Of a stretch of 19,548 bases of DNA, positions 1 to 7,551 are shown piece by piece. Position 1 is the stretch's first letter. Every line of letters begins with the position of its first letter. The stretch comes from Thermoflexia bacterium (lineage in GTDB: Bacteria; Chloroflexota; Anaerolineae; B4-G1; SLSP01): contig JAUWHU010000064.1 in the NCBI GenBank assembly GCA_030605705.1, positions 1 to 19,548 on the forward strand. The letters run 5' to 3'. The translations under genes were made by a program, and so were the position numbers. The notes beneath the pieces are model-generated. The model was not told the origin of the DNA, ran no database searches, and was given only the letters and a program-made list of their open reading frames with translations.

Positions 1-23
1 GACGCTGTGACGCTTCTTCCCAT

Positions 24-51
24 TTGACATAGCGTCTGGATACGGTAGGAT
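24..51 (+). promoter_or_regulatory. Candidate sigma70-type promoter, possibly giving a leaderless mRNA
   Basis: TTGACA at 24-29 and TAGGAT at 46-51 are separated by 16 bases. The -35 box is a perfect consensus match and the -10 box matches 4 of 6. The ATG of the Nudix gene at 61 lies only 9 bases after the -10 box, so transcription would begin at or within a few bases of the start codon. There is no clear Shine-Dalgarno sequence between them. The box matches are seen in the sequence; the leaderless transcript is inferred. Confidence 0.5.
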
Positions 52-60
52 AGCCGCACA

Positions 61-618
61 ATGAAAAAGCATGAACTGCCGGAGCTTGATCCGCATATCG
101 TCTCCCAACAATTGGAACTGAACTTTTGCCCGCGCTGCGGACACGCCTTAGCAGATATGCACGCCTTCGGGCAGGTGCGGCGTGTTTGCCCGGCCTGTGG
201 TCTGGTGGTTTTTCGCGAGCACAAGGTCGCCTCGGCCGTGCTGTTGGAAAACGAGGCGGGACAGGTGTTGTTGGTGCGCCGCGCCTGGGGGCCTAAACAG
301 GGTTACTGGAGCTTGCCGGCGGGCTTCGTGGACGATGATGAATCCCCTGAAGCGGCCGCCATCCGCGAGGTCTGCGAGGAGACGGGCCTGGAAGTGGCTG
401 ATTTAGCATTGCTGACGCTGATCTCCGGCCGGGAACACGAGCGAGGCGCCGACATCGTTGTGGTCTACCGAGGGCGCATCGTAGGGGGCGTGTTGTCCGC
501 GCAGGATGACGCCTCCGAGGCGGCTTTCTTCTCGCTGGATGCCCTGCCACCCCTGGCTTTCCGGGCTACCCGCGAGGCGTTAGCGCGCTGGCGCGAGATC
601 CGCCAGGAGCCGGCGTGA
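61..618 (+). CDS. Nudix hydrolase with N-terminal zinc ribbon
   Basis: This 185-residue protein probably hydrolyses a nucleoside-diphosphate derivative such as NADH, ADP-ribose or an oxidised nucleotide in the cytoplasm; the exact substrate cannot be read from the sequence. A zinc ribbon of the type that precedes many Nudix domains is formed by C23-x2-C26 and C43-x2-C46. The Nudix box occupies residues 88-110 and is complete: G88, E94, then REVCEETGL at 102-110, giving the metal-binding glutamates. The core strand before it (ALLENEAG-like, about 59-68) and the length fit the family. The start is the ATG at 61; no good ribosome-binding site precedes it, consistent with a leaderless message. 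The stop codon overlaps the start of the next gene, so the two are very likely co-transcribed and translationally coupled. Family assignment is firm, substrate unknown. Confidence 0.95.
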   Translation: MKKHELPELDPHIVSQQLELNFCPRCGHALADMHAFGQVRRVCPACGLVVFREHKVASAVLLENEAGQVLLVRRAWGPKQGYWSLPAGFVDDDESPEAAAIREVCEETGLEVADLALLTLISGREHERGADIVVVYRGRIVGGVLSAQDDASEAAFFSLDALPPLAFRATREALARWREIRQEPA

Positions 619-1589
619 TGAACCACCGCCTCAAACTTTTCCTGTTGGGGTTTTTAGTCGCCGTTGCAGCGGCCTGGATCGGATGGATGCCGGCTCGCAC
701 CTGGCTTCAGAGTTTGGCTCCCACGGCCACGCCTACGGCGACCCTCACACCCACACCAACTGCCACACCCACGCCTACAGCCACTCCCACGGCCACGCCT
801 ACGGCAACACCCACCGCGACCCCTACGCCCACTCCCACCCCCACCCCTCCCCCAACTCCCACGCCCTCGCCCACACCGACCTATCCGCCGCCGCCGGAGG
901 AACTCCACGTCCCCATCTTGATGTATCATTACGTCTCCGAATTGCCCGCGGATGCCGACGCCGTCCGCCGCGATCTGACGGTATCGCCGGAGACCTTCGA
1001 GGAGCAGTTGCAATATCTCGCGGACCAGGGCTACCAGACGGTCACATTGCGCGACCTCTACGATGCTCTGAGCGTGGGGCGTCCCTTGCCGGACAAGCCC
1101 GTGGTACTGACCTTCGACGATGGGTACCAGGATGCTTACACCGACGTGTTACCCATGCTTCAGCAACATGGTTTCGTGGGCGTCTTTTTCGTCCTGGCGA
1201 CGCCGGCCCACTTCGAGGCTCCGGCCTACATGACCTGGGCCGACGTGAAAGCAATGGCCGAGGCCGGGATGTCCATCCAGGGTCACGGGCGGGATCACTA
1301 CGACATGCGGAACCGCAGCGTGGATTTCCTGGTCTACCAGATTTTGGGGATCAAAGAGGCGGTGGAAGCCCACACCGACCAGCAGGTGACCTTCTTCTGT
1401 TATCCTGCCGGCAAATATGATGACCAGACCTTAACGGTGGTGGAATCCGCCGGCTACTTGGGCGCGGTCACAGTAAAATGGGGCGCGACCGAGCGCTTGG
1501 ATAATCGCTACACCTGGCCACGCATCCGCGTGCGAGGAACGTGGACACCGGAGAAGTTCGCCGAGGTGTTGGAGGGATTGGAGAAGTAG
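618..1589 (+). CDS. Membrane-anchored polysaccharide deacetylase (NodB domain)
   Basis: The protein is a predicted extracytoplasmic carbohydrate esterase family 4 enzyme, removing acetyl groups from a cell-wall or surface polysaccharide. From the ATG at 618 it has 323 residues: a hydrophobic anchor or signal at about 7-25, a low-complexity Thr/Pro linker at about 35-93, then the NodB domain at about 98-320. The domain shows the TFDDGY metal-site motif (165-170), the H-x3-H zinc pair (H223, H227 in HGRDH) and a YPAG motif (262-265) at the usual motif-3 place. No lipobox is seen, so the N-terminus probably stays as a membrane anchor. AGGAG at 605-609 lies 8 bases before the ATG at 618; a GTG at 615 (5 bases away) is an alternative that adds one residue. 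Overlap with the Nudix stop codon suggests coupled translation. The biological substrate is not known. Confidence 0.93.
   Translation: MNHRLKLFLLGFLVAVAAAWIGWMPARTWLQSLAPTATPTATLTPTPTATPTPTATPTATPTATPTATPTPTPTPTPPPTPTPSPTPTYPPPPEELHVPILMYHYVSELPADADAVRRDLTVSPETFEEQLQYLADQGYQTVTLRDLYDALSVGRPLPDKPVVLTFDDGYQDAYTDVLPMLQQHGFVGVFFVLATPAHFEAPAYMTWADVKAMAEAGMSIQGHGRDHYDMRNRSVDFLVYQILGIKEAVEAHTDQQVTFFCYPAGKYDDQTLTVVESAGYLGAVTVKWGATERLDNRYTWPRIRVRGTWTPEKFAEVLEGLEK
720..896 (+). repeat. In-frame ACN-CCN repeat coding a Thr/Pro linker
   Basis: A degenerate hexanucleotide repeat (ACN CCN, with GCN replacing CCN at places) codes for alternating Thr-Pro and Thr-Ala-Thr-Pro units, about 60 residues between the membrane anchor and the deacetylase domain. 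Linkers of this type are common in exported Chloroflexota proteins and are often glycosylated; here that is inference. The repeat may vary in length between strains without breaking the frame if whole units change. Confidence 0.85.
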
Positions 1590-1611
1590 GGGCAATTCGT
1601 GAATCGCCCTA
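1587..1611 (+). terminator. Palindrome overlapping the deacetylase stop codon
   Basis: The stop codon TAG begins an imperfect inverted repeat: TAGGGGCAATTC at 1587-1598 and GAATCGCCCTA at 1601-1611, separated by GT, with one mismatch and one unpaired base. It is followed by ATTGTTG rather than a good T-run. It resembles the dispersed REP-like palindromes of Chloroflexota genomes and may stabilise the mRNA end or help termination. Confidence 0.45.
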
Positions 1612-1716
1612 TTGTTGAAGTGGCGACGTTGTACTGTTCAGCAGCGCGGTTGAGGGGAAGATAGGCCGGCAGATTATCAGGTGACATACTGCATCTCCTG
1701 TGCCCGTAGAAGCGCG

Positions 1717-1746
1717 ACGGCCCGACCAGTTGGTCGGGCCGTTCTT
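1717..1746 (+). terminator. Strong hairpin between convergent deacetylase and tRNA-Arg genes
   Basis: ACGGCCCGACCA at 1717-1728 is followed by its exact reverse complement at 1731-1742, giving an 11-bp GC-rich stem with a 4-base loop. On the plus strand it is followed by TCTTAGT, on the minus strand by CGCGCTTCT, both weak T-tracts. It begins 3 bases from the tRNA 3' end and is well placed to end both the deacetylase operon and the tRNA transcript. Confidence 0.6.
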
Positions 1747-1748
1747 AG

Positions 1749-1821
1749 TACCCCTGATGCGACTCGAACGCATGCCACCGGCTTCGGAGGCCGATGCTCT
1801 ATCCAACTGAGCTACAGGGGC
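1749..1821 (-). tRNA. tRNA-Arg (anticodon CCG)
   Basis: Read on the minus strand, the 73-nt sequence folds into a standard cloverleaf. The acceptor stem GCCCCTG pairs with CAGGGGT (one G-T pair). The D arm is GCTC/GAGC with a 9-base loop containing GG. The anticodon arm TCGGC/GCCGG holds the loop CTCCGAA, so the anticodon is CCG and the tRNA reads the codon CGG. The T arm ATGCG/CGCAT is perfect with loop TTCGAGT. The discriminator base is A and the CCA end is not encoded (the genome continues CTA). The variable loop is four bases. Confidence 0.97.
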
Positions 1822-1832
1822 CTGACAACCGC

Positions 1833-1860
1833 ATTTTACCATAAGTCAATGATTAAGCAA
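1833..1860 (-). promoter_or_regulatory. Candidate promoter of tRNA-Arg
   Basis: On the minus strand a TTGCTT box (1855-1860) and a TAAAAT box (1833-1838) are separated by 16 bases. The -10 box ends 11 bases before the mature tRNA 5' end at 1821, leaving room for a few leader bases removed by RNase P. The -10 match is 5 of 6; the -35 match is only 3 of 6. Confidence 0.5.
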
Positions 1861-1946
1861 GATTTTCCAGTTCCAAGTTCATCCGGCACAAAGCGTCTGT
1901 AACAAAAATACCCCCATCGTTCGTGTCTTTCTCTCTTTGCTCTTCG

Positions 1947-1955
1947 TGGTATACT
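1947..1955 (+). promoter_or_regulatory. Extended -10 promoter of argF
   Basis: TGG followed by TATACT (1947-1955) fits the extended -10 pattern TGnTATAAT with one mismatch. No good -35 box is seen at 16-18 bases upstream, which is usual for extended -10 promoters. Transcription would begin near 1962, giving a leader of about 30 bases. A small palindrome TGAAATTCA at 1961-1969 overlaps the predicted start; it recalls the half-sites of arginine-repressor operators but lacks their spacing, so no operator is claimed. Confidence 0.5.
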
Positions 1956-1992
1956 TAACGTGAAATTCAAACCCACACACACGGAGGTCATG

Positions 1993-2916
1993 ATGAAACA
2001 TTTTCTCTCCTTAGCCGATTTGACAACGGAAGAACTGCAAGGTCTGTTAGACCTGTCCCTCCGTCTCAAGGACGAGTGGCGAGCCGGCGGCAATGCTCCC
2101 ATCCTCAAGGGCAAAGTATTGGGCGAAATTTTCCAGAAGCCCAGCCTGCGCACCCGCGTCTCCTTCGATGTGGCGATGTTGCAATTGGGCGGGCACGCTC
2201 TTTACCTCTCCCCCAACGAGATACAGCTGGGGAAACGTGAGAGCGTGGCCGACGTGGCTCGCGTCATCTCGCGTTACGTCAACATCGTGATGGCACGTGT
2301 CTTCGGGCACGCCGACCTGGTTGAACTGGCGCAATACGCCAGCGTCCCCATCATCAACGGACTTTCCGATTACAGCCACCCCTGCCAGGGCACCGCCGAT
2401 TTCCTCACCATCCTGGAGCACAAGGGCGGGTTCCAGGGCCGGAAACTGACCTTCTTAGGAGACGGCAACAACGTCTCCACTTCGTTGCTCTTCGGCGCGA
2501 CGAAGCTGGGCATGAACTTCGCCATCGGGATGCCACGGGGTTACGAATTACATCCCGCCGTCTGGGCATTGGGAGAGCGCTTCGCGGCCCAGAGTGGTTC
2601 CCGGATTTTAGCGACTCACGATCCCCTCGAGGCCATCAAGGACGCGGATGTTGTCTACACCGATGCCTGGGCTTCAATGGGCCAAGAAACCGAGGCCGAG
2701 AAGCGTCTCCGGGTTTTCCCGCCTTACCGCATAGATAAGGATATCCTTGAGCACGCCCAGGATGACGTGATCGTGATGCACTGTCTGCCGGCACACCGGG
2801 GCGAGGAGATCACCGACGCAGTTGCCGACGGGCCGCACTCAGTGCTTTTCGATCAGGCGGAGAATCGCCTACATGCCCAGAAAGCCATCATCGCCTGGCT
2901 GCTGGAGGCTGTGTAA
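1993..2916 (+). CDS. argF: Ornithine carbamoyltransferase
   Basis: The enzyme joins ornithine and carbamoyl phosphate to give citrulline in arginine biosynthesis (cytoplasm, normally a trimer). From the ATG at 1993 it has 307 residues, the usual length. The carbamoyl-phosphate site is present as SLRTR (51-55, variant of the STRTR motif), then HPCQ (129-132), the GDGNN loop (156-160), the ornithine-loop motif DAWASMG (224-230) and HCLP (263-266) with the conserved cysteine. The DxWxSMG and HCLP motifs separate it from aspartate carbamoyltransferase. GGAGG at 1983-1987 is 5 bases before the ATG at 1993 but only 2 before the ATG at 1990, so 1993 is chosen; a GTG at 1960 is in frame but unlikely. 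A catabolic role (arginine deiminase pathway) cannot be excluded from sequence alone, though no other arginine genes are nearby. Confidence 0.97.
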   Translation: MKHFLSLADLTTEELQGLLDLSLRLKDEWRAGGNAPILKGKVLGEIFQKPSLRTRVSFDVAMLQLGGHALYLSPNEIQLGKRESVADVARVISRYVNIVMARVFGHADLVELAQYASVPIINGLSDYSHPCQGTADFLTILEHKGGFQGRKLTFLGDGNNVSTSLLFGATKLGMNFAIGMPRGYELHPAVWALGERFAAQSGSRILATHDPLEAIKDADVVYTDAWASMGQETEAEKRLRVFPPYRIDKDILEHAQDDVIVMHCLPAHRGEEITDAVADGPHSVLFDQAENRLHAQKAIIAWLLEAV

Positions 2917-3003
2917 AGTTAAAGGTTGAAAGTTGAAGCAGTATGGCGTAACAATTGCTAAGGCGTTGAGACACTGGGACGCTGAAACGCTGAGACGCTA
3001 TTC
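2917..3003. repeat. Low-complexity intergenic repeats between argF and the TPR gene
   Basis: Two kinds of short tandem repeat lie here: degenerate AAAGTTGA units at about 2917-2938, and degenerate GACGCTGA units at about 2966-3000. The same GACGCT motif opens the window (1-14), suggesting a dispersed simple repeat family. No convincing promoter was seen; a TTGAAA with a poor -10 (TAACAA) 17 bases later is the best available. Confidence 0.5.
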
Positions 3004-3023
3004 AGCATCCAACAGGGGGAATT

Positions 3024-5282
3024 ATGGCCGGTAACCGCGCGCGATTTGAAGAAGCCTTGCAACAGGCCAGTGAGCGGGTCTGGGAGGAAAAATGGCCGAA
3101 GGCCGTGGCGGCCTACCGGCGCGCTCTCCAAGAGTATCCCCGGGACATCTCCGCCTTGCAGGGTTATGCCTGGGCGATGTTTAATATCAACGCCTTCGAA
3201 GAAGCCGAGGAAGTCTACCAACGACTCACGCAACTGCCCCCCCAGGACCCGGGGCCTTACGAGCGACTGGCTCAGATCCAGGAGCGGCGAGGGGCCAGCA
3301 AGCAAGCCGCACAATCCCACTTCCAGGCGGCGAACTTGTATCGCGCACAGGGGTTACTGGTAGAGCACATTTCTGCCCTGGAGGCATCTGTGCGGCTGGA
3401 TCCCCACCACGACCAGCCCTGGGTGGAGCTGCTGAAGCATTACCAGCAACAGAATGACCTGGAACACGCCATCCTGGCGACACTCTGGCTCGCGTACCTA
3501 TATCAGGAAAGACACCATGACTGGGCCGTCGAGGTGTGCCGGCAAATGCAGCAAACCGCGCCCCGGGACCGCCGTCTGAGGCAGGTCATGTCCTTGTTGC
3601 AAAGCGGGCGCCCCCTCCCCCAACCTCCCTCGACGGGAGAATTTACCGCAGCGTTGGAAGAAGCCCAGCAAACGGTGGAAGTTGAGCACGGCGAGGATCA
3701 GGGAACGCCGGCCGAGGTCGCCCAGCTACGAGCGACAACCGCAATGGCGGAATCCGTATTTACGGGGGGACTTCCGCAGCTCCAGGGCATATCCCAGGAT
3801 GAAGTGAGCCTGCTCATCGGGCAAGCGGTGGATGCCCAGACGCGGGGAGACCTGAAAGCAGCTCTTTACGCTTATGAACGGCTTATTACAGCGGGCGTCT
3901 CAATGCCCTCCATCCACTTCAACCTGGGGCTGCTTTACAAGGAACTGATGCGCTTTGACGAGGCTATTGAACAATTCCTCAAATCGCTCCCCGATTCCAA
4001 GTACGTGCTGGGCAGTCATTTCGCCCTGGGAGAATGTTACCAGGTCAAAGGACAACTCCAAGAGGCGCTGGAGCATTTCCTCGACGCGGTGAAGGTGATT
4101 GACCTGGCTACCGTGGAGCGCGATCAGGCAGATGACTTGATCCGCGTTTATGAAGGGTTAGCCCAGAGCCTCGTCAATAGCGGCGAGCCGGAGCGCACTC
4201 AGGAATTGGTACAATCTTTGGTAGACTTCCTGGGCCAGCGAGGTTGGGAGGATGAGGTGCTCAAGGCGCGTCACCGGTTGGACAGCCTGGCGCGTGACGG
4301 CGTCGTGCTCAGCCTGGCGGAGAGCCTTAGCCTTCCCGATCCCGAAGATATCCTGCGCTCCGTGGCTCTGGCTCAAGAATACGTGAAACGCCGTAAGCCC
4401 TATGCCGCCTTAGAGGAATTGGAGTATGCGATCGGCAGGGCCCCATTTTACCTACCCTTACACACCCTACTGGCAAATTTCATGATGGAGAGTGGAAACT
4501 TAGAAGCAACGGTGGAAAAATACCGCATCATCGCCCAGACCTACGAGATACGGGGCCGCATCCCCCTGGCGCTGGCTACGTACCGGCAGATTCTGGAACT
4601 TTCCCCCCTCAACGTTGGGGTACATAAACGCATGATCGAGATGCTGATCCGTCGCGGGCAGATTGACCAGGCTTTGAGTCAATATTTCCAGATGGCGGAT
4701 GCCTACTACCAATTGGCGCAGCCGGAACGCGCACGGGATACCTATGCGGAAGCACTGCATCTGGCTCCGCGCGGTTCTGAGAGCCAGGAATGGCAAGTAC
4801 GTCTCCTACATCGCATGGCCGACCTGAACATGCAGCGACTGGATTGGCAAGCTGCTATCAAAGATTACGAGGAAATCACCCACATCGCGCCGGATGATGA
4901 GCGGGCGCACCTGGGCCTGCTGCGCCTTTACCCACGCATCGGACGGGCGCACTCAGGATTTGCGGCTCTGGATCGCTTGCTCAAGCGTTACCTGGAAACC
5001 CGCCGGGTGGGGAAGGCCGGGGTGGTGCTGGAGGAACTGGTACAGGAGGACCCCGAATCCATCCCCCTGCGCTTCCGCGCGGCCCAGATCTACCTGAACA
5101 TGGGGAAACGGGAAAAAGCACTGGAACACCTGGACGTTTTAGGAGATCTGCAATTGGAAACTGGGCGAAAACAAGATGCGCTCAAGACCATTGAAGCAAT
5201 CCTGGCCCTGAACCCCTCCAACGCTGATGCTTACCGGAATCTGCATCGTGAGCTGGGGGGACAGGGGCTACCGGAATCATGA
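3024..5282 (+). CDS. Large cytoplasmic tetratricopeptide-repeat protein
   Basis: This 752-residue protein has no signal peptide or membrane segment and consists mostly of helical TPR units, so it is probably a scaffold for protein-protein contacts. TPR-like helix pairs are visible at about residues 8-160, 255-360 (for example a unit ending in FDEAIEQFLKSLP) and 470-735. A charged, less ordered linker with runs of Glu and Gln lies at about 195-245. The ATG at 3024 is preceded closely by GGGGGA at 3015-3020. It lies 30 bases upstream of cdaA and on the same strand, so it is likely the first gene of the c-di-AMP operon, and an accessory role there is a guess. No catalytic motif was seen. The partner is unknown. 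Confidence 0.92.
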   Translation: MAGNRARFEEALQQASERVWEEKWPKAVAAYRRALQEYPRDISALQGYAWAMFNINAFEEAEEVYQRLTQLPPQDPGPYERLAQIQERRGASKQAAQSHFQAANLYRAQGLLVEHISALEASVRLDPHHDQPWVELLKHYQQQNDLEHAILATLWLAYLYQERHHDWAVEVCRQMQQTAPRDRRLRQVMSLLQSGRPLPQPPSTGEFTAALEEAQQTVEVEHGEDQGTPAEVAQLRATTAMAESVFTGGLPQLQGISQDEVSLLIGQAVDAQTRGDLKAALYAYERLITAGVSMPSIHFNLGLLYKELMRFDEAIEQFLKSLPDSKYVLGSHFALGECYQVKGQLQEALEHFLDAVKVIDLATVERDQADDLIRVYEGLAQSLVNSGEPERTQELVQSLVDFLGQRGWEDEVLKARHRLDSLARDGVVLSLAESLSLPDPEDILRSVALAQEYVKRRKPYAALEELEYAIGRAPFYLPLHTLLANFMMESGNLEATVEKYRIIAQTYEIRGRIPLALATYRQILELSPLNVGVHKRMIEMLIRRGQIDQALSQYFQMADAYYQLAQPERARDTYAEALHLAPRGSESQEWQVRLLHRMADLNMQRLDWQAAIKDYEEITHIAPDDERAHLGLLRLYPRIGRAHSGFAALDRLLKRYLETRRVGKAGVVLEELVQEDPESIPLRFRAAQIYLNMGKREKALEHLDVLGDLQLETGRKQDALKTIEAILALNPSNADAYRNLHRELGGQGLPES

Positions 5283-5312
5283 ATCACGGGTTACGAATCA
5301 CAAATCTTGAAT
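5283..5312. repeat. Short GAATCAC tandem repeat in the TPR-cdaA gap
   Basis: GAATCAC occurs twice 14 bases apart (5281-5287 and 5295-5301) in the short gap before cdaA, within a longer imperfect duplication. It takes the place where a ribosome-binding site would be expected; no AGGAGG-like sequence is seen, so cdaA may depend on coupling to the TPR gene upstream. Confidence 0.4.
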
Positions 5313-6176
5313 ATGGAAGTATGGAATCTTAGTTGGTTAATTCAGAGACTTTCCTGGCCGGACTTATTTGACATCTTGCTGGTCGCCGGGCTTTTCTTCT
5401 GGCTCTTCTACGCGCTGAAAGGGACGCGAGCCGCGCCTCTCGTGCGTGGCATCACCGCCTTGCTCGTCACACTGGCCCTGCTGAGCCGGATTGTGCGCCT
5501 CCGGGCCTTTTCATGGGTGGTAATGCAGCTCTTCCCCGCGCTCCTGATAGCCATACCGGTCATTTTTCAGCCGGAATTGCGCCGCGCCTTGTCGCGTTTG
5601 GGACGCGGGCGCTTCTTCTATCTCGTTCCCCAACACGAAGAGTCCTCAGAGAAAATGTTGACGGCGGTGTTGACAGCCGCGCACCAGATGGCGACCCATA
5701 AAGTGGGGGCGCTGATCGTGTTTGAGCGTGATATCGGCCTGCAAGACTACGTGGAAACCGGTGTGCCCGTGGATGCGCAAGTCACGGCTGAATTGCTCAC
5801 CACCATCTTCGACCATCACACGATCCTGCACGACGGCGCGGTCATTATCCGCGACAACCGCGTCGCAGCGGCGGCCTGCGTCATGCCGCTGACCACAGCT
5901 TTCCTCTCGGACCGCCACCTGGGGTTGCGCCACCGCGCGGCCATCGGGACGACAGAGGAGAGCGATGCCATCACCGTGGTCGTTTCTGAGGAACGCGGGA
6001 ACATCTCCGTCGCGCATAACGGACGCATCATTCGAGATCTGCGAGGCCAGCGGCTGGAATCCATTCTGAAAGCTTTTCTCATGCCGGGACAGCCGGAGAC
6101 CGCGCCCTTCTTCCAGCGCTGGCGACGCCGCGAGCCAGGACGACCTTCTGCTGGCACGGAAGGAGAGAGACGGTGA
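5313..6176 (+). CDS. cdaA: Diadenylate cyclase, CdaA type
   Basis: The enzyme condenses two ATP into cyclic di-AMP, a second messenger controlling potassium, osmolyte balance and cell-wall homeostasis. It sits in the membrane. From the ATG at 5313 it has 287 residues: three hydrophobic segments (about 18-34, 44-60, 66-86), then the DisA_N/DAC domain at about 100-245. The two signature motifs are intact: DGA (174-176, in LHDGAVII) and RHR (206-208, in LRHRAA), which bind and activate ATP. The C-terminus from about 265 is Arg/Pro-rich and specific to this lineage. A TTG at 5307 would add two residues; ATG is preferred. It overlaps the next gene, cdaR, by 4 nt, the conserved cdaA-cdaR pair of Firmicutes-like operons. 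Confidence 0.97.
   Translation: MEVWNLSWLIQRLSWPDLFDILLVAGLFFWLFYALKGTRAAPLVRGITALLVTLALLSRIVRLRAFSWVVMQLFPALLIAIPVIFQPELRRALSRLGRGRFFYLVPQHEESSEKMLTAVLTAAHQMATHKVGALIVFERDIGLQDYVETGVPVDAQVTAELLTTIFDHHTILHDGAVIIRDNRVAAAACVMPLTTAFLSDRHLGLRHRAAIGTTEESDAITVVVSEERGNISVAHNGRIIRDLRGQRLESILKAFLMPGQPETAPFFQRWRRREPGRPSAGTEGERR
6160..6165 (+). promoter_or_regulatory. Ribosome-binding site deciding the GTG start of cdaR
   Basis: AAGGAG lies inside the end of cdaA, 7 bases before the GTG at 6173. This spacing supports the GTG start and the 4-nt GTGA overlap with the cdaA stop. Confidence 0.75.
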
Positions 6177-7393
6177 AGGGCAATCTGATACAAAACCTGG
6201 GGCTGATGTTGGCTTCGCTCGTTCTGGCCTTCTTCTTCTGGGCCGTGGCGACAGAAGCGGAGGACCCCCAGATGGAAAAAACTTATCCCGTCTCGATCCC
6301 CGTGGAACGGCGGGGAGTGCCGGAGGGGATGGTGGTCTATGGAGCTGAAAATATCAAGGCGCGGGTGTCCTTGCGCGCCCCCAGGTCCATTTGGGACATC
6401 CTGCAGCTGGAAGACATCCGGGCTTTTGTAGACCTTTCCGATGTAGCGCCGGGGACTGTGGCCGTGCCCATCCAAATAGAAGTCCATCGCAAGCCGGTGC
6501 AGGTCACGCAGTCCTCTCCCCAGGAACTTTCCCTATCCCTTGAACTCCTGGTGGAACGGGACGTGCCGGTCGAGGTGGAATTGGAGGGGCATCCGGCCCT
6601 CGGTTTCATGGCACGCCAGCCGACCTTCGCGCCGCGCACCGTCACCGTGAGTGGCCCCCAATCCTTGATCTCACAAGTGGTGCGCTCCCTGGTCACGGTA
6701 CCGGTGGGGGAACAGCAAGGGGATGTAAGCGGGGATTTCCTCTCCACGCCGGTAGATGAGACGGGAAAGCGCGTGGAGTACGTGCAGGTGCTCCCCCGCT
6801 CGGTCACGGTCCAAGTGACGATAGAGCAACTGGCTAATATCCGCAACCTGCCGGTACGGATCGTGCTCGCCGGCCAACCGGCGCCCGGCTACCGGATAGA
6901 AAGCGTGGAAATCGAACCGCCGGTGATCGCGGTGTTCGGTCGCAGCGACGTGTTACAGAACGTAGCGGGCTATCTGGAAACGGAGCTGATCCCGCTGAAT
7001 GGATCCAGCAGCAGCTTTAGCACCACCGCTTCCCTGCAAGTTCCGGAAGGGTTAACCGTCCTTTTGACGCCTCAAGTGACGGTAAAGGTGAATTTGGAGC
7101 CGGTCGAGAGCAAGATGACCGTCCAGTTGATCCCTGAGATTCAGGGGTTAGGGGTAGGTCTCACGACAACGCTCGTGCCGGAGACGGTACAATTGCTGTT
7201 GGTGGGGCCGTTTGAGGCCATAGAGCAACTGGACCCCGCCGACATCCTGCTATCGCTGGACCTGACAGACCTTCCGCCTGGGGAGTATGCCATCACGCCG
7301 GACATCAGCTTGCCGGACGACAGGCTCAGGATAGAGGGGATTTTCCCCCAATCGTCGCTGCCCGTAAAGATCGAGGAGATCTCCAACCCGTGA
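6173..7393 (+). CDS. cdaR: YbbR-domain protein, CdaA regulator CdaR
   Basis: CdaR proteins are anchored in the membrane, expose YbbR domains outside, and modulate CdaA activity by direct contact. This 406-residue protein has one N-terminal membrane segment (about 7-27) followed by four YbbR-type beta-rich repeats at about 37-125, 131-217, 226-308 and 316-402. Each starts with a V-x-V-like strand and includes a P-x-V-x-V type strand pair (for example TVTVSGP at 156-162 and VIAVFGR at 251-257). The start is GTG with a strong ribosome-binding site in cdaA. Loss of the usual downstream glmM is noted: here the convergent rpoB follows. No terminator with a T-run was found directly after it. Confidence 0.95.
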   Translation: MKGNLIQNLGLMLASLVLAFFFWAVATEAEDPQMEKTYPVSIPVERRGVPEGMVVYGAENIKARVSLRAPRSIWDILQLEDIRAFVDLSDVAPGTVAVPIQIEVHRKPVQVTQSSPQELSLSLELLVERDVPVEVELEGHPALGFMARQPTFAPRTVTVSGPQSLISQVVRSLVTVPVGEQQGDVSGDFLSTPVDETGKRVEYVQVLPRSVTVQVTIEQLANIRNLPVRIVLAGQPAPGYRIESVEIEPPVIAVFGRSDVLQNVAGYLETELIPLNGSSSSFSTTASLQVPEGLTVLLTPQVTVKVNLEPVESKMTVQLIPEIQGLGVGLTTTLVPETVQLLLVGPFEAIEQLDPADILLSLDLTDLPPGEYAITPDISLPDDRLRIEGIFPQSSLPVKIEEISNP

Positions 7394-7410
7394 CACGCGG
7401 TCCTGTTCAG

Positions 7411-7434
7411 AGCGACTGAAGTCGCTACTACGTC
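7411..7434. repeat. REP-like palindrome (copy 1)
   Basis: AGCGACT-GA-AGTCGCT at 7411-7426 is a perfect 7-bp hairpin followed by ACTACGTC. The whole 24-base string recurs exactly at 18305-18328, and a diverged inverted copy is at 18272-18292, so it is a dispersed element rather than a local terminator. It lies 17 bases after the cdaR stop. Confidence 0.8.
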
Positions 7435-7441
7435 CCGCTAG

Positions 7442-7497
7442 CTGTGGCCGGTCTCATTGGGGCCTTCCGCCCCAAACTTACTGACCGAGAGCCACAG
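7442..7497. repeat. Nested double hairpin element
   Basis: An outer stem pairs CTGTGGC-CGGTC (7442-7453) with GACCG (7483-7487) and GCCACAG (7491-7497), with a 3-base AGA bulge. Inside it lies a perfect 7-bp hairpin, TTGGGGC (7457-7463) and GCCCCAA (7469-7475), with loop CTTCC. A further weaker hairpin (GAGGA/TCCTC) follows at 7509-7529. No T-run follows, so simple termination is unlikely. It could be a mobile palindromic element or a structured RNA end of the cdaR message. Confidence 0.6.
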
Positions 7498-7551
7498 TGG
7501 GCAGATTCGAGGAACCACAAGGGCTCCTCCTACGATGAAACGCATCCAAAC

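Noticed and set aside
683..1420. A long open frame coding many His, Tyr and Gly residues, suggesting a metal-binding protein
   Set aside because: It is the +2 frame of the ACN-CCN repeat and NodB domain of the deacetylase. The real frame has the catalytic motifs, a good start and a ribosome-binding site.
1961..1969. TGAAATTCA palindrome near the argF start as an ArgR operator
   Set aside because: The half-sites lack the spacing of known ARG boxes and no second box is seen.
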